A stretch of 64,000 bases of DNA, taken from positions 1 to 64,000 of the forward strand of contig CAYOBN010000017.1 in the NCBI GenBank assembly GCA_964402175.1. The letters are read 5' to 3'. The position numbers and the translations under genes are program-made. Positions 52,442-59,904 of the stretch are shown here, piece by piece; the first letter of the stretch is position 1; each line of letters starts with the position of its first letter. This stretch comes from JAWKUK01 sp964402175. Its GTDB lineage: Bacteria > Planctomycetota > UBA1135 > GCA-002686595. Below the pieces are notes generated by a model. That model saw nothing but the letters and a program-made list of their open reading frames with translations. It had not been told where the DNA came from and did not search any database.

Positions 52442-53824
52442 TCAGCGGCCGCCGCCGCGCTCGAGGCGCTCGATCGCGCGCATCAGTTCGCGGATCTCGC
52501 GGCGCAGGTCGTCGACCGGGGCGCCGTCGGTCGGCGGCGCAGCCGGGGCCAGGGGGGCGGCGGCCCTTGCTTCGCGGCGGCGCTCGCCACGCGCGCGGGG
52601 CAGAGCGTCCGCGCGGCGCTCGGAGCGCGTGTTCGGCGCGGACGGGTGGGCGCCGTGTTCGCCCATGGCACCGTGCTCCGCGTGCGCACCGTGCTCCGCG
52701 TGCGCACCGTGCTCCGCGTGCNNNNNNNNNNNNNNNNNNNNNNNNNNNNNNNNNNNNNNNNNNNNNNNNNNNNNNNNNNNNNNNNNNNNNNNNNNNNNNN
52801 NNNNNNNNNNNNNNNNNNNNNGTTCCGCGTGCTCACCGTGTTCCGCGTGCTCACCGTGTTCCGCGTGCTCACCGTGTTCCGCGTGCTCACCGTGCTCACC
52901 GTGCTCACCGTGCCCGAGCAGCGCACGCAGCTCCGCGAGGCTCTGCTCGATGCGCCCGAGCCGCTCTTCGAGCGCGTCGACGCGCTGGGCGAGCTCCGTC
53001 ATCCGCGGCAGCGCGCCCATGCCGGGCTGCGCGCGCTGGATCCATGCGCCGCCCTGGCCGGGCTGGAGCAGGCGCATGTCGCCCTCCGGCAGCGCCCGGA
53101 ACTCGAAGACGTTCTCGGTTTGCCCCTGGAGACCGAAGCCTCGGAGCTGCCCTTCGTTCGGCTCGACCTCCTTGCCGTTGACCCACATGCGGACCTCGCC
53201 CGGGCCGTCCTCGGCCTTCCTGACGACGATGCGCTGCGATTGGACCTTGGGCAGCTCGGCGTGGTCCTCGATGGCCTCCTCGGGGTTCACTTCGAGGACC
53301 TCCTCGAGGACCGTGCCGAGGTCTTGGAGCTGGGGCAGCGTGCGCAGCCCCTCGATGTCGAGGACCGGCGGCGGCACGGCGCCGACGTTCCCGCGCGTGC
53401 CGAGGGTGACCTCCTGCTCGACGGTCTGCCCGCCCCGCACGAGCGTGAGCTTGACCCGGGTCCCCGGCTGCTTGCCGCGCACGGCCGCCGTCAGCTCGCC
53501 CGCCGACTGGATCGGGCTGCCGTCGACCGCCGTGATGCGGTCGCCCGCCTGCAGCCCCGCCTTCTGGGCCGGCGAGCCGTCGACGAGGCCCGACACCGCA
53601 GCGCCGGCCTCACCCTCGGATTCCGTCGCGAGCTGCACCCCGAGGAACCCCTGCTCCTGGATGCCGGGGGCCCCCGGCTGGACCTGGGCTGGGCGGAGGC
53701 TCAGGACGCCCTGCGAGGGGCCGGTGACGTCGTCGAGGACGAGGACACGCGGCTTGGACTGGGCAGCGGCGGAGCCGAGGGAGAGGGCGAGGGCGGCGAG
53801 GGTGGTGAAAGAACGCAGTTGCAT
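52442..53824 (-). CDS. Secreted PDZ-domain protein with His-rich hexapeptide repeats (interrupted by assembly gap)
   Basis: The protein has a signal peptide (1-21), a PDZ domain (about 58-140: QGFLGVQLATES, GSPAQKAGLQAGDRITAVDG), an acidic middle (EVNPEEAIEDHAELPKV), a helical segment RVDALEERLGRIEQSLAELR and then an array of six-residue units HGEHAE and HAEHGA. The assembly gap of 100 N lies inside the array, and both flanks continue the array in the same frame, so it is one gene of unknown true length. The C-terminus is basic, then helical again (DDLRREIRELMRAIERLE). The His/Glu array is suited to binding Zn, Cu or Ni (inference). The gene follows the cupredoxin-like gene. Confidence 0.8.
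   Translation of the reverse strand: MQLRSFTTLAALALSLGSAAAQSKPRVLVLDDVTGPSQGVLSLRPAQVQPGAPGIQEQGFLGVQLATESEGEAGAAVSGLVDGSPAQKAGLQAGDRITAVDGSPIQSAGELTAAVRGKQPGTRVKLTLVRGGQTVEQEVTLGTRGNVGAVPPPVLDIEGLRTLPQLQDLGTVLEEVLEVNPEEAIEDHAELPKVQSQRIVVRKAEDGPGEVRMWVNGKEVEPNEGQLRGFGLQGQTENVFEFRALPEGDMRLLQPGQGGAWIQRAQPGMGALPRMTELAQRVDALEERLGRIEQSLAELRALLGHGEHGEHGEHAEHGEHAEHGEHAEHGEHAEXXXXXXXXXXXXXXXXXXXXXXXXXXXXXXXXXXHAEHGAHAEHGAHAEHGAMGEHGAHPSAPNTRSERRADALPRARGERRREARAAAPLAPAAPPTDGAPVDDLRREIRELMRAIERLERGGGR
52668..52912. repeat. 18-bp tandem repeat coding for the His-rich array
   Basis: Units of 18 bases with two variants (core GCGCACCGTGCTCCGCGT on one side of the gap and GCTCACCGTGTTCCGCGT on the other) run head to tail on both sides of the N-gap. 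The two variants encode HAEHGA and HGEHAE respectively. The repeat explains why the assembly broke here. Confidence 0.85.
52722..52821. other. Assembly gap of 100 N
   Basis: Exactly 100 unknown bases, the conventional scaffold filler for a gap of unknown size. It falls in the middle of the 18-bp repeat; the true number of repeats is unknown, and any protein length quoted for the gene is provisional. Confidence 0.99.
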
Positions 53825-53913
53825 GGCACTTCGGTCGGAGTAAGGGTCTCTCTTCGTTCTACGCCGCAGGGCGGCCCGCGTTTGGGATTTTTGGGGTAGA
53901 CCTCCCGTAACGG

Positions 53914-53955
53914 CCGCCGGGCGCGTCTCCCCGGATGGGGAAACGCGCCCGGCGG
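53914..53955 (-). terminator. Strong hairpin after the cupredoxin-like gene
   Basis: Arms 53914-53926 and 53943-53955 pair perfectly over 13 bases, followed inward by one mismatch and 5 more pairs with a GGAT loop. It begins 20 bases beyond the stop of the minus-strand gene at 53976. It probably ends most transcripts there and may reduce read-through into the PDZ gene. Confidence 0.7.
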
Positions 53956-53975
53956 AGGGGGCTCTGCCGCTGCGG

Positions 53976-54812
53976 TCAGCGCGCCCGGCGCGACTTCGCC
54001 TTCTTCGGCTCCATCTCGAGGGCGAGCGGCGCGGCCGTGCCGTCTGCGGCGACGGTCACACTCGCGGTGCGCGCGCCGAGGGTCTCGTGCCACAGCTTCA
54101 CCTCGTGGGTGCCCGGCGGCAGGCCCGCGAGCTGGAACGAGCCATCGGGGCCCGTGACCGCCCAGTGGGTCGCATCCGTGACGACGACCCAAGCGGTCAT
54201 CCAGGTGTGCATGTCGCACGTGACCTTCACGGCCTCGGCCTCCTTGTGCACGCGCTCGAGGCGCCCCCCCGCCGGCACCGTCTGGTTCAGCGGATCGTTC
54301 AGCAGCGTGATGAGGTGCACGTTGTGCGCCGTCGCATCGGAGTTCAGGTACGCCACCTTCGCCCCCTTCGGCACGACGAGGACGTGCGGGGTGAAGTGGC
54401 AGCTCCGTTGGTCCATCTCGTAGGGCGCCTCGGGCACCTTCACCTCGACGCCCGGCACGCTGACCGTGACGACCACGTTGGCGATGCCGAGCTTCTCGTC
54501 CACGAGGAAGGACGGATCGACCGCGTCGACCTTCTGGCCGGGCGGGCAGCAGCCCTCGGCTTGGCGGTCATCGATCTTCAGCGGCTTCTTCTCCGGCAGC
54601 TCGCCCTTGAAGCGCACGACGCCCGTGACGAGCGGCTTGGGCTTGTCGGCGGTGGCCTCCTGCGGCGCGGGCGGCGTCGGGTCCTGGCTGCGGAGCGCGA
54701 CCTCGGCGGAGCGCTCGCGGTGGAGCTCCCCCTGGGCGAACACCGGAACGAGGGCGGCGAGGCCGAGCAGCGCGAGCGCGCAGGAGGTCGGTCGAATGGC
54801 GTGATGCGTCAT
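53976..54812 (-). CDS. Cupredoxin-like secreted protein with C-terminal carboxypeptidase-regulatory-like domain
   Basis: The 278-residue protein has a signal peptide (about 1-27, ending VPVFAQG) and an acidic/Pro linker. A blue-copper-like domain spans about 105-215 with likely ligands His163 (AHNVH), Cys199, His202 and Met205 (CDMHTWM), the spacing of type 1 copper sites. A CCPPG segment lies at 88-92. The C-terminal ~60 residues (GPDGSFQLAGLPPGTHEVKL) form a carboxypeptidase-regulatory-like sandwich. Proteins of this layout are annotated as methylamine-utilisation-like or plastocyanin-like. By inference it is a periplasmic electron carrier; the partner is not identified. It lies 14 bases before the phosphofructokinase gene's stop. 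Confidence 0.82.
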   Translation of the reverse strand: MTHHAIRPTSCALALLGLAALVPVFAQGELHRERSAEVALRSQDPTPPAPQEATADKPKPLVTGVVRFKGELPEKKPLKIDDRQAEGCCPPGQKVDAVDPSFLVDEKLGIANVVVTVSVPGVEVKVPEAPYEMDQRSCHFTPHVLVVPKGAKVAYLNSDATAHNVHLITLLNDPLNQTVPAGGRLERVHKEAEAVKVTCDMHTWMTAWVVVTDATHWAVTGPDGSFQLAGLPPGTHEVKLWHETLGARTASVTVAADGTAAPLALEMEPKKAKSRRAR

Positions 54813-54826
54813 GGGGACAAGGTACC

Positions 54827-56047
54827 TCAGCCCTGGAAGCGGTGGCGAGCGAGGCGCCCCGCCTGGGGCAGCGGCCCCACCAGCGGCAGCGCGTAATCGA
54901 GGAACTTCGGAGAGATGTCACAGTCTCCGAGCAGGTACTCCGCGGGCATGACCCGCGTCTTCTGCGCGACGTCCGCGAGCTCGATGACCTCGAAGCGCGG
55001 CCGGTAGACCGCGCTGGTGCGGTCGCGCTGGATCGCCACCGAGCCGTGGGGCCGCTCGCCGCTCACGGCGACGCGCACGGCGATGCGGCCGACCTCGCGC
55101 GCCTCGCTCGCGTCCTGTTCCGAGACGACGCCGAAGTAGCTGCGCTGCAGGTAGCCGTACGTGTCCGCGCGCACCCGCTTGGCGCCGGAGACGCCCTCCT
55201 TGATCCACGCGGCGAGTTTGTCGCCGAGCGCCCCCGAACCCGAGAGCTGCACGTTGCCGTGGCTGTCGACCTCGCGCGCGCCCGACGCGCCGACTTCGGC
55301 GACGAGCGTGCCGTCCGCCAGGTGGATGCCCTCGGAGACCGCGATCACGCAGCGGCCGTGGTCCGCGAGGCAGCCGCCGACGCGCCGCAGGAACGCGTCG
55401 ATGTCGAACGCGACCTCAGGCACGTAGATGAGGTGCGGGCCGTCGCCCGGCGCTTGGCGCGCGAGCCGCGCCGCCGCCGTCAGCCAGCCCGCGTGGCGGC
55501 CCATGATGACGTCGACCTTCACGCCGCCGAGGCTGCGGTTGTCCGCATCGACCCCCAGCATGGCCTGCGCCACGAACCGCGCCGCCGAGCCGTAACCCGG
55601 CGTGTGGTCCTGCGCGGCGAGGTCGTTGTCGATCGTCTTCGGGACGTGGAAGAGGCGCACCTCGTAACCCTGCGCTGCGGCAGCGTTGTTCAAGAGGTGC
55701 GCGGTCTCCGCGGAGTCGTTGCCGCCGATGTAGAACACATAGCGGATGTCGTGGCGCGCCAGGGCCGCGACGATGCGTGTGCACTCGTCCGGGGTCGGCT
55801 TCTTGCGCACCGAGCCCAGCGCCGCCGCGGGCGTCGCCGCGACGCGCTCGAGGTCCTCGCGCCGCTCGCGGCCGAGGTCGACGATGCGCCCCTCGAGCAG
55901 ACCCTGGATGCCGTTCTCGGCGCCGAGGACGGCGGTGATCTCCGGGGCGGCGAGGGCGGCTTCGATGACGCCGACGAGGGACTGGTTGATGACGGCGGTG
56001 GGACCACCGGACTGGCCGATGATGGCGCGGCCTACGAGGCGGGACAT
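54827..56047 (-). CDS. pfp: 6-phosphofructokinase, PPi-dependent type
   Basis: The 406-residue protein has GQSGGPTAVINQSLVG at 11-26, GGNDS at 108-112 and PKTIDND at 136-142. In the ATP-dependent enzyme the second motif is GGDGS; an Asp in place of that Gly (Asp111) together with Lys in PKT marks the diphosphate-using enzyme. MGRHAGWL near 185 is the fructose-phosphate site. It catalyses reversible phosphorylation of fructose 6-phosphate with pyrophosphate in the cytoplasm. The start is ATG 56047, a little over 200 bases upstream of the divergent tRNA-Leu. Specificity is predicted from motif residues only. Confidence 0.9.
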   Translation of the reverse strand: MSRLVGRAIIGQSGGPTAVINQSLVGVIEAALAAPEITAVLGAENGIQGLLEGRIVDLGRERREDLERVAATPAAALGSVRKKPTPDECTRIVAALARHDIRYVFYIGGNDSAETAHLLNNAAAAQGYEVRLFHVPKTIDNDLAAQDHTPGYGSAARFVAQAMLGVDADNRSLGGVKVDVIMGRHAGWLTAAARLARQAPGDGPHLIYVPEVAFDIDAFLRRVGGCLADHGRCVIAVSEGIHLADGTLVAEVGASGAREVDSHGNVQLSGSGALGDKLAAWIKEGVSGAKRVRADTYGYLQRSYFGVVSEQDASEAREVGRIAVRVAVSGERPHGSVAIQRDRTSAVYRPRFEVIELADVAQKTRVMPAEYLLGDCDISPKFLDYALPLVGPLPQAGRLARHRFQG

Positions 56048-56164
56048 GGGCTCGGGCTCCGTGCGGGGAGGGGAGTGCTGGACCGCGGGGAGGGTAGTCC
56101 CCGCGCGGGCTGGGCTCCAGCGCTGGAATCCCGGGGGCGCCCCTCGGAATGTCGGGAAGGGGGC

Positions 56165-56193
56165 TTGCGCTGGGGACGGCCGGCCCCTATGCT
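56165..56193 (+). promoter_or_regulatory. Possible sigma-70 promoter of tRNA-Leu
   Basis: TTGCGC (56165-56170) and TATGCT (56188-56193) are separated by exactly 17 bases. Only the TTG of the -35 and T-A-T-T of the -10 match consensus. The position, 63 bases upstream of the tRNA 5' end, fits a short leader. Weak evidence. Confidence 0.3.
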
Positions 56194-56255
56194 CCGCGCC
56201 CCGCGTGGCGGAACGGGTCCAGCCTGGGCCGCCGCGCTGACAAGCCGATCAGAGT

Positions 56256-56340
56256 GCCCGGGTGGCGGAATTGGTAGACGCGCCAGACTAAGGATCTGGT
56301 GGGGCAACCCATGCTGGTTCGATTCCAGTCTCGGGCACCA
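56256..56340 (+). tRNA. tRNA-Leu (anticodon AAG)
   Basis: An 85-base sequence folds fully: acceptor stem 7 bp (one G-T), D-arm, anticodon stem CCAGA/TCTGG with loop CTAAGGA, giving anticodon AAG; a class II variable arm with GGG/CCC stem; T-stem GCTGG/CCAGT (one G-T pair) with loop TTCGATT; discriminator A and encoded CCA. The long variable arm and the A73 discriminator are those of leucine tRNA. AAG would read CUU/CUC after A34-to-inosine conversion; most bacteria use GAG here. Confidence 0.93.
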
Positions 56341-56350
56341 CTCCCACGCA

Positions 56351-56406
56351 GCGAGGCGCCGGAGCCGCGGTCGATGGACCGCGGGGCCGGCGCCTCGCAC
56401 GATTTT
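56351..56406 (+). terminator. Intrinsic terminator of tRNA-Leu
   Basis: Outer stem 56351-56362/56387-56398 (12 bp, perfect), small internal loop, inner stem 56365-56372/56377-56384 (8 bp, perfect), GATG loop, then CACGATTTT with four T at 56403-56406. Starts 11 bases after the tRNA end; a textbook rho-independent terminator. Confidence 0.88.
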
Positions 56407-56448
56407 GGGGCCGGAAAGCAGCGTCGAGCTCGGCCCGCTGCAGGTCGC

Positions 56449-58551
56449 TCACTCGGCGGCCGCTTCGCGCGGGCCCTCCGCGGGCACGATCGCGCGGCCG
56501 GCGAGGCGGAACCACTTCTCTTCGAGGTCGAGCCACACCATGCACGAGGACATCGCGCGCAGGTAGGTCACCTGGCGCCGCGCGTCTTCGAGCGCAGCGG
56601 GGAGCTGCTCCCGCAGGACCTTGTCGCGGTGGGCCGCGACGCGTGTGTCGAGCTCCTGGTCGAGCCGCGCGACCTCGTCCGCGGTGAGCTGGTTGCGCGG
56701 TTTGCCGGAGACGACATCGCGGCGCGCCTCGGGCTCGAACTGGCGGCGCACCTGCACGAGGTCGATGCCCGACTCGAGCCGCTGGCGCGCCGCGCTCTCC
56801 GCTTGCCGCTGGAGCACGCCGCTGCCGGAGCGCGGGTTCAGCCACACGAACAGGTTGCCGGAGACCGGCATGTCGTCGAGCAGCGTCGCGAAGTCCGCGC
56901 GGTCCGAAAGGCGCCCCGTGCGCGTCGTGCGCTGCAGGAGGTTCTGCGACAGGTCCTCCAGCATCACGTAGCGGTTCGTGATCATCATGTGCTGGGGCAG
57001 GTTCACCGTCGCGATGTGACCGGTGCCCGGCACGAACTGTGACCAGAACTCGCGGGTCTCGAAGTTACCAGCGATGCGGTTGCTCCAGAAACCCGGCTGG
57101 CCCGGCGTACGGCCCGCGAGGCCGAACAGCTTGGGTTTGGTCCCGATGAGCTCGCGCAGGTCGACGAGCTTCTTCTCGTTCTCGTGCCAGACGACGAGGG
57201 TCCACGCAAAGACCTCCGCGGGCGTGAACGGAGGACCTTCGTAGATCGGCTCGCCGCGCTCGTCGAGCTCGAACTCGGTCGAGTTCGGCTTGCGCTTGTA
57301 GTCGCGCTCGTAGCCCCAATCGTTCGGCCGCGCGAGCAGCGCGAGGCGATCGTGCATGCCGTCGTCGAGGTCCTTCACGAGCTCCGCGATCGTCTTGTAG
57401 CGCCCGGTCTCCTTCAGCGCCGACAGCAAGTTGTCGCGCATCGCGGGCTCCATCGCTTGCACGACCATGTCGAGCAACGTGCCGACCGGACCGTGCAGGT
57501 ACGCGAAGAACGTCGTGTCCTCGTGGGCCATGCGAGCGATCTCGAACACGTCGTCGTGGTCGAACGAACGCGCGCGGTAGATACGCGCCTGTTCGGGAGT
57601 GATGAGCTCGCTCGAGAACTCGCCGCGGAGCTGCACCGAGACCCCGGTGTCGAAGTCGACGACCCCCAGCACGCGGTTCGTCGCCGCGAGCTGGAACATG
57701 CGCCCCGTGAACGCCGGCAGAAACTGCTGCGCGTTGGAGTTCGGCCAGGGCTTCGTCATGCCCCACTTCTCGCGCAGCGCGCGCACGTCGAGCACGACCT
57801 CGAAGTCGCGCAGCTCCGGATCGCGGCCGGGCAGGGCGCGGATGTGCTCGCCGTAGGGCGCCGCCAGCAACAAGGAGTCCTGCGAGCCCGTCACCGCGAG
57901 TTCGACGGCCTGCTGCACGAGCGTCTCGCCCGTCCCGACGACGACGACGTCCGCGACCCGCGCGACGAAGAGGGCGCGCGGCAGGCTCGACCCGGTCAGC
58001 TTGAAGACCTCGCCGCTCCGTTCGACCGAGAGGCCCTGGCGGTCCAGCTTCAGGAGCTTTGGGTAACGCAGCAAGGACACCCCGAGCTTGCCGATCCGCG
58101 AGACCCGGCCGTAGACGGCCCAGTCGGTGCGCTCGACCCCGCGGCCGACGAAGTTGCCCGCCAGCGCGAGCTCACGGCCGCCGAAGATGCTCAGCGGTTC
58201 GATGCCGAAGGGGAGCTGCTTCAGCGCCGCGTCGAGCTGCGCCAGGCCCTCGTCGACGCCGTTGGCGGTCTTGAACTGCTCCCACTGGGGCGACGCCAGG
58301 AAGGCCTCGTAGGCGGGGTTGCCCGCGAGCTCGTCCAGCACCGCCAGGCGCGGGAAGGGCTTGAAGGCCTCGCGCAGGCGGGCGCGCCCGACGTACAGGT
58401 CCACCGAACGGGGCACGAGCCCCGCGACCCCGGCCTTGAACCGCCCCTCGAACGGGGGGAACAACAAGGACGAGAACGCGAAGTACCCGACGAGGGCGAG
58501 GAGGAACAGGCTGACGCAGCCGGCCCGCAGCAGGCGCTTCTTGCGGCTCAT
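56449..58551 (-). CDS. Membrane-anchored protein of unknown function (DUF3352-like plan)
   Basis: The 700-residue protein starts at ATG 58551 (MSRKKRLLRAGCVSLFLLAL) with an N-terminal membrane anchor (about 8-30). The next ~370 residues, opening with LVPRSVDLYVGRARLREAF, have the helix-strand plan of DUF3352-like bacterial proteins: tests of a value against thresholds (GGRELALAGN, VGTGETLVQQAVELA) in a repeated arrangement. The second half contains a charged helical stretch and ends in EEKWFRLAGRAIVPAEG. It shares this overall plan with the lipoprotein at 32715-34439. No catalytic motif is recognised. It is probably a periplasmic protein anchored in the inner membrane. Confidence 0.72.
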   Translation of the reverse strand: MSRKKRLLRAGCVSLFLLALVGYFAFSSLLFPPFEGRFKAGVAGLVPRSVDLYVGRARLREAFKPFPRLAVLDELAGNPAYEAFLASPQWEQFKTANGVDEGLAQLDAALKQLPFGIEPLSIFGGRELALAGNFVGRGVERTDWAVYGRVSRIGKLGVSLLRYPKLLKLDRQGLSVERSGEVFKLTGSSLPRALFVARVADVVVVGTGETLVQQAVELAVTGSQDSLLLAAPYGEHIRALPGRDPELRDFEVVLDVRALREKWGMTKPWPNSNAQQFLPAFTGRMFQLAATNRVLGVVDFDTGVSVQLRGEFSSELITPEQARIYRARSFDHDDVFEIARMAHEDTTFFAYLHGPVGTLLDMVVQAMEPAMRDNLLSALKETGRYKTIAELVKDLDDGMHDRLALLARPNDWGYERDYKRKPNSTEFELDERGEPIYEGPPFTPAEVFAWTLVVWHENEKKLVDLRELIGTKPKLFGLAGRTPGQPGFWSNRIAGNFETREFWSQFVPGTGHIATVNLPQHMMITNRYVMLEDLSQNLLQRTTRTGRLSDRADFATLLDDMPVSGNLFVWLNPRSGSGVLQRQAESAARQRLESGIDLVQVRRQFEPEARRDVVSGKPRNQLTADEVARLDQELDTRVAAHRDKVLREQLPAALEDARRQVTYLRAMSSCMVWLDLEEKWFRLAGRAIVPAEGPREAAAE

Positions 58552-58638
58552 GGTGGGATCGCGGTGGGAAGGCGGAGCGGGGAGGATACCGCCCCCTGTG
58601 GCCCAGCGTCCGCGCCCTCCGGGTTCAATACGCCCCCG

Positions 58639-59796
58639 ATGCAACTCTCTTCCCGCGTCTCCGGGGTCTCTGGCTCCCCCACCCTCGCGCTCGCCGCCCG
58701 GGCCCGCGCGCTCGCGGCGAGCGGCCGCGACGTCGTCAGCATGGCCGTCGGCGAGCCCGACTTCGACGCGCCGCCGCTCGTGCGCGCGGCCGCGCACCGC
58801 GCGATCGACAGCGGCGAGGTGCGCTACACACCGGCAGCCGGCATGCCCGAGCTGCGGCGCGCCCTCGCCGAGCACCTCTCGCGCGACCGCGGCGTGCCGA
58901 CGACGGCCGAGAACGTGGTCGTCACCCACAGCGGCAAACACGCGCTGAGCCATGCGCTCCTGGCGCTCATCGATCCGGGCGACGAGGTGCTGCTGCTGCT
59001 ACCGGCGTGGAGCTCGTACGACGAGCTCGTCCGGATCGCCGGCGGCGTCGTGAAGAGCGCACCGCCGCGCCCCGACGCGGGCCCCGACTTCGAGCGGATC
59101 CGCGCCGCGCTCGGACCGCGCACGCGCGGCATCGTCTTGAATACGCCGAACAATCCGTCGGGGTACGTCTGGACGGAAGCCGAGCTCGAAGCGCTGGTCG
59201 CCCTCGCCGAAGAACACGACCTCTGGATCGTCTCCGACGAGATCTACGCGCGCCTCGTGTACGGCGCTGCGCGCCACGTTTCACCTGCGGCGCTCGGCGC
59301 CCATGCGCGCGCGCGGGTCGTCATCGTCGACGGCGCCAGCAAGGCATTTGCGATGACGGGCTACCGCATGGGGTTCCTCGCGGGACCCGCGCCGATCGCC
59401 AAAGCTGTCGGGGAGCTGCAGAGCCAGATCTCGGGCTGCCCCAACTACATCTCGCAGTCGGCGTACCTCGCCGGATTGCTCGATGACCCGCCCGAGATGG
59501 AGGCGATGCGCCTCGCCTTCGATGCGCGCCGCCGCCGCCTCTACGCGGGCCTGCGCGGGCTCGGCCTCGACCTCGTCGAACCACTCGGTGCGTTCTACGC
59601 GTTCCCGAACGTGCGGCGCTTCACGGACGCGCGCGGCGTGGCGGGGTTCTGCGAAGACGCGCTGGAACACGAAGCGCTCGCGCTCGTGCCGGGCACCGCG
59701 TTCGGGATGGAGGGCCACGTGCGGCTCTCGTATGCGCTGCACGAGGACCGCATCGACGAAGCGCTGCGCCGCCTCGGGCGGATGTTGCAGCGTTAG
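58639..59796 (+). CDS. Class I/II aminotransferase (aspartate/aromatic type)
   Basis: The 385-residue protein starts at ATG 58639. It has VSMAVGEPDFDAPP near the N-terminus, YTPAAGMPELRRALAEHL, NTPNNPSGYVWTE, the PLP-binding SKAFAMTGYRMGF (Lys) and LGAFYAFPNVRRF with the late GMEGHVRLSYA. All are typical of fold-type I aminotransferases of the AspC/AspB group. The reaction is PLP-dependent amino transfer between amino and keto acids in the cytoplasm; aspartate, aromatic or other substrates are possible. It is divergent from the membrane-anchored gene upstream. Confidence 0.93.
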   Translation: MQLSSRVSGVSGSPTLALAARARALAASGRDVVSMAVGEPDFDAPPLVRAAAHRAIDSGEVRYTPAAGMPELRRALAEHLSRDRGVPTTAENVVVTHSGKHALSHALLALIDPGDEVLLLLPAWSSYDELVRIAGGVVKSAPPRPDAGPDFERIRAALGPRTRGIVLNTPNNPSGYVWTEAELEALVALAEEHDLWIVSDEIYARLVYGAARHVSPAALGAHARARVVIVDGASKAFAMTGYRMGFLAGPAPIAKAVGELQSQISGCPNYISQSAYLAGLLDDPPEMEAMRLAFDARRRRLYAGLRGLGLDLVEPLGAFYAFPNVRRFTDARGVAGFCEDALEHEALALVPGTAFGMEGHVRLSYALHEDRIDEALRRLGRMLQR

Positions 59797-59904
59797 GCGC
59801 CGGCGCCCCGAGCGCCGCAGCGGCAGCGCCGCGCGGCCGAGCAGCCGTGATCGCGTAGACTCTGGCGCCGCATGCCGCACACCGCGCGGCGCCACCAGGA
59901 CACC

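Noticed and set aside
52668..52912. CRISPR-like spaced repeats
   Set aside because: The 18-bp units are directly adjacent with no spacers and are in frame within a coding sequence.
56197..56220. tRNA 5'-half-like sequence (GTGGCGGAACGGG) upstream of tRNA-Leu
   Set aside because: Resembles the D-arm start of tRNA-Leu, but no anticodon or T-arm follows; too short to call a remnant.
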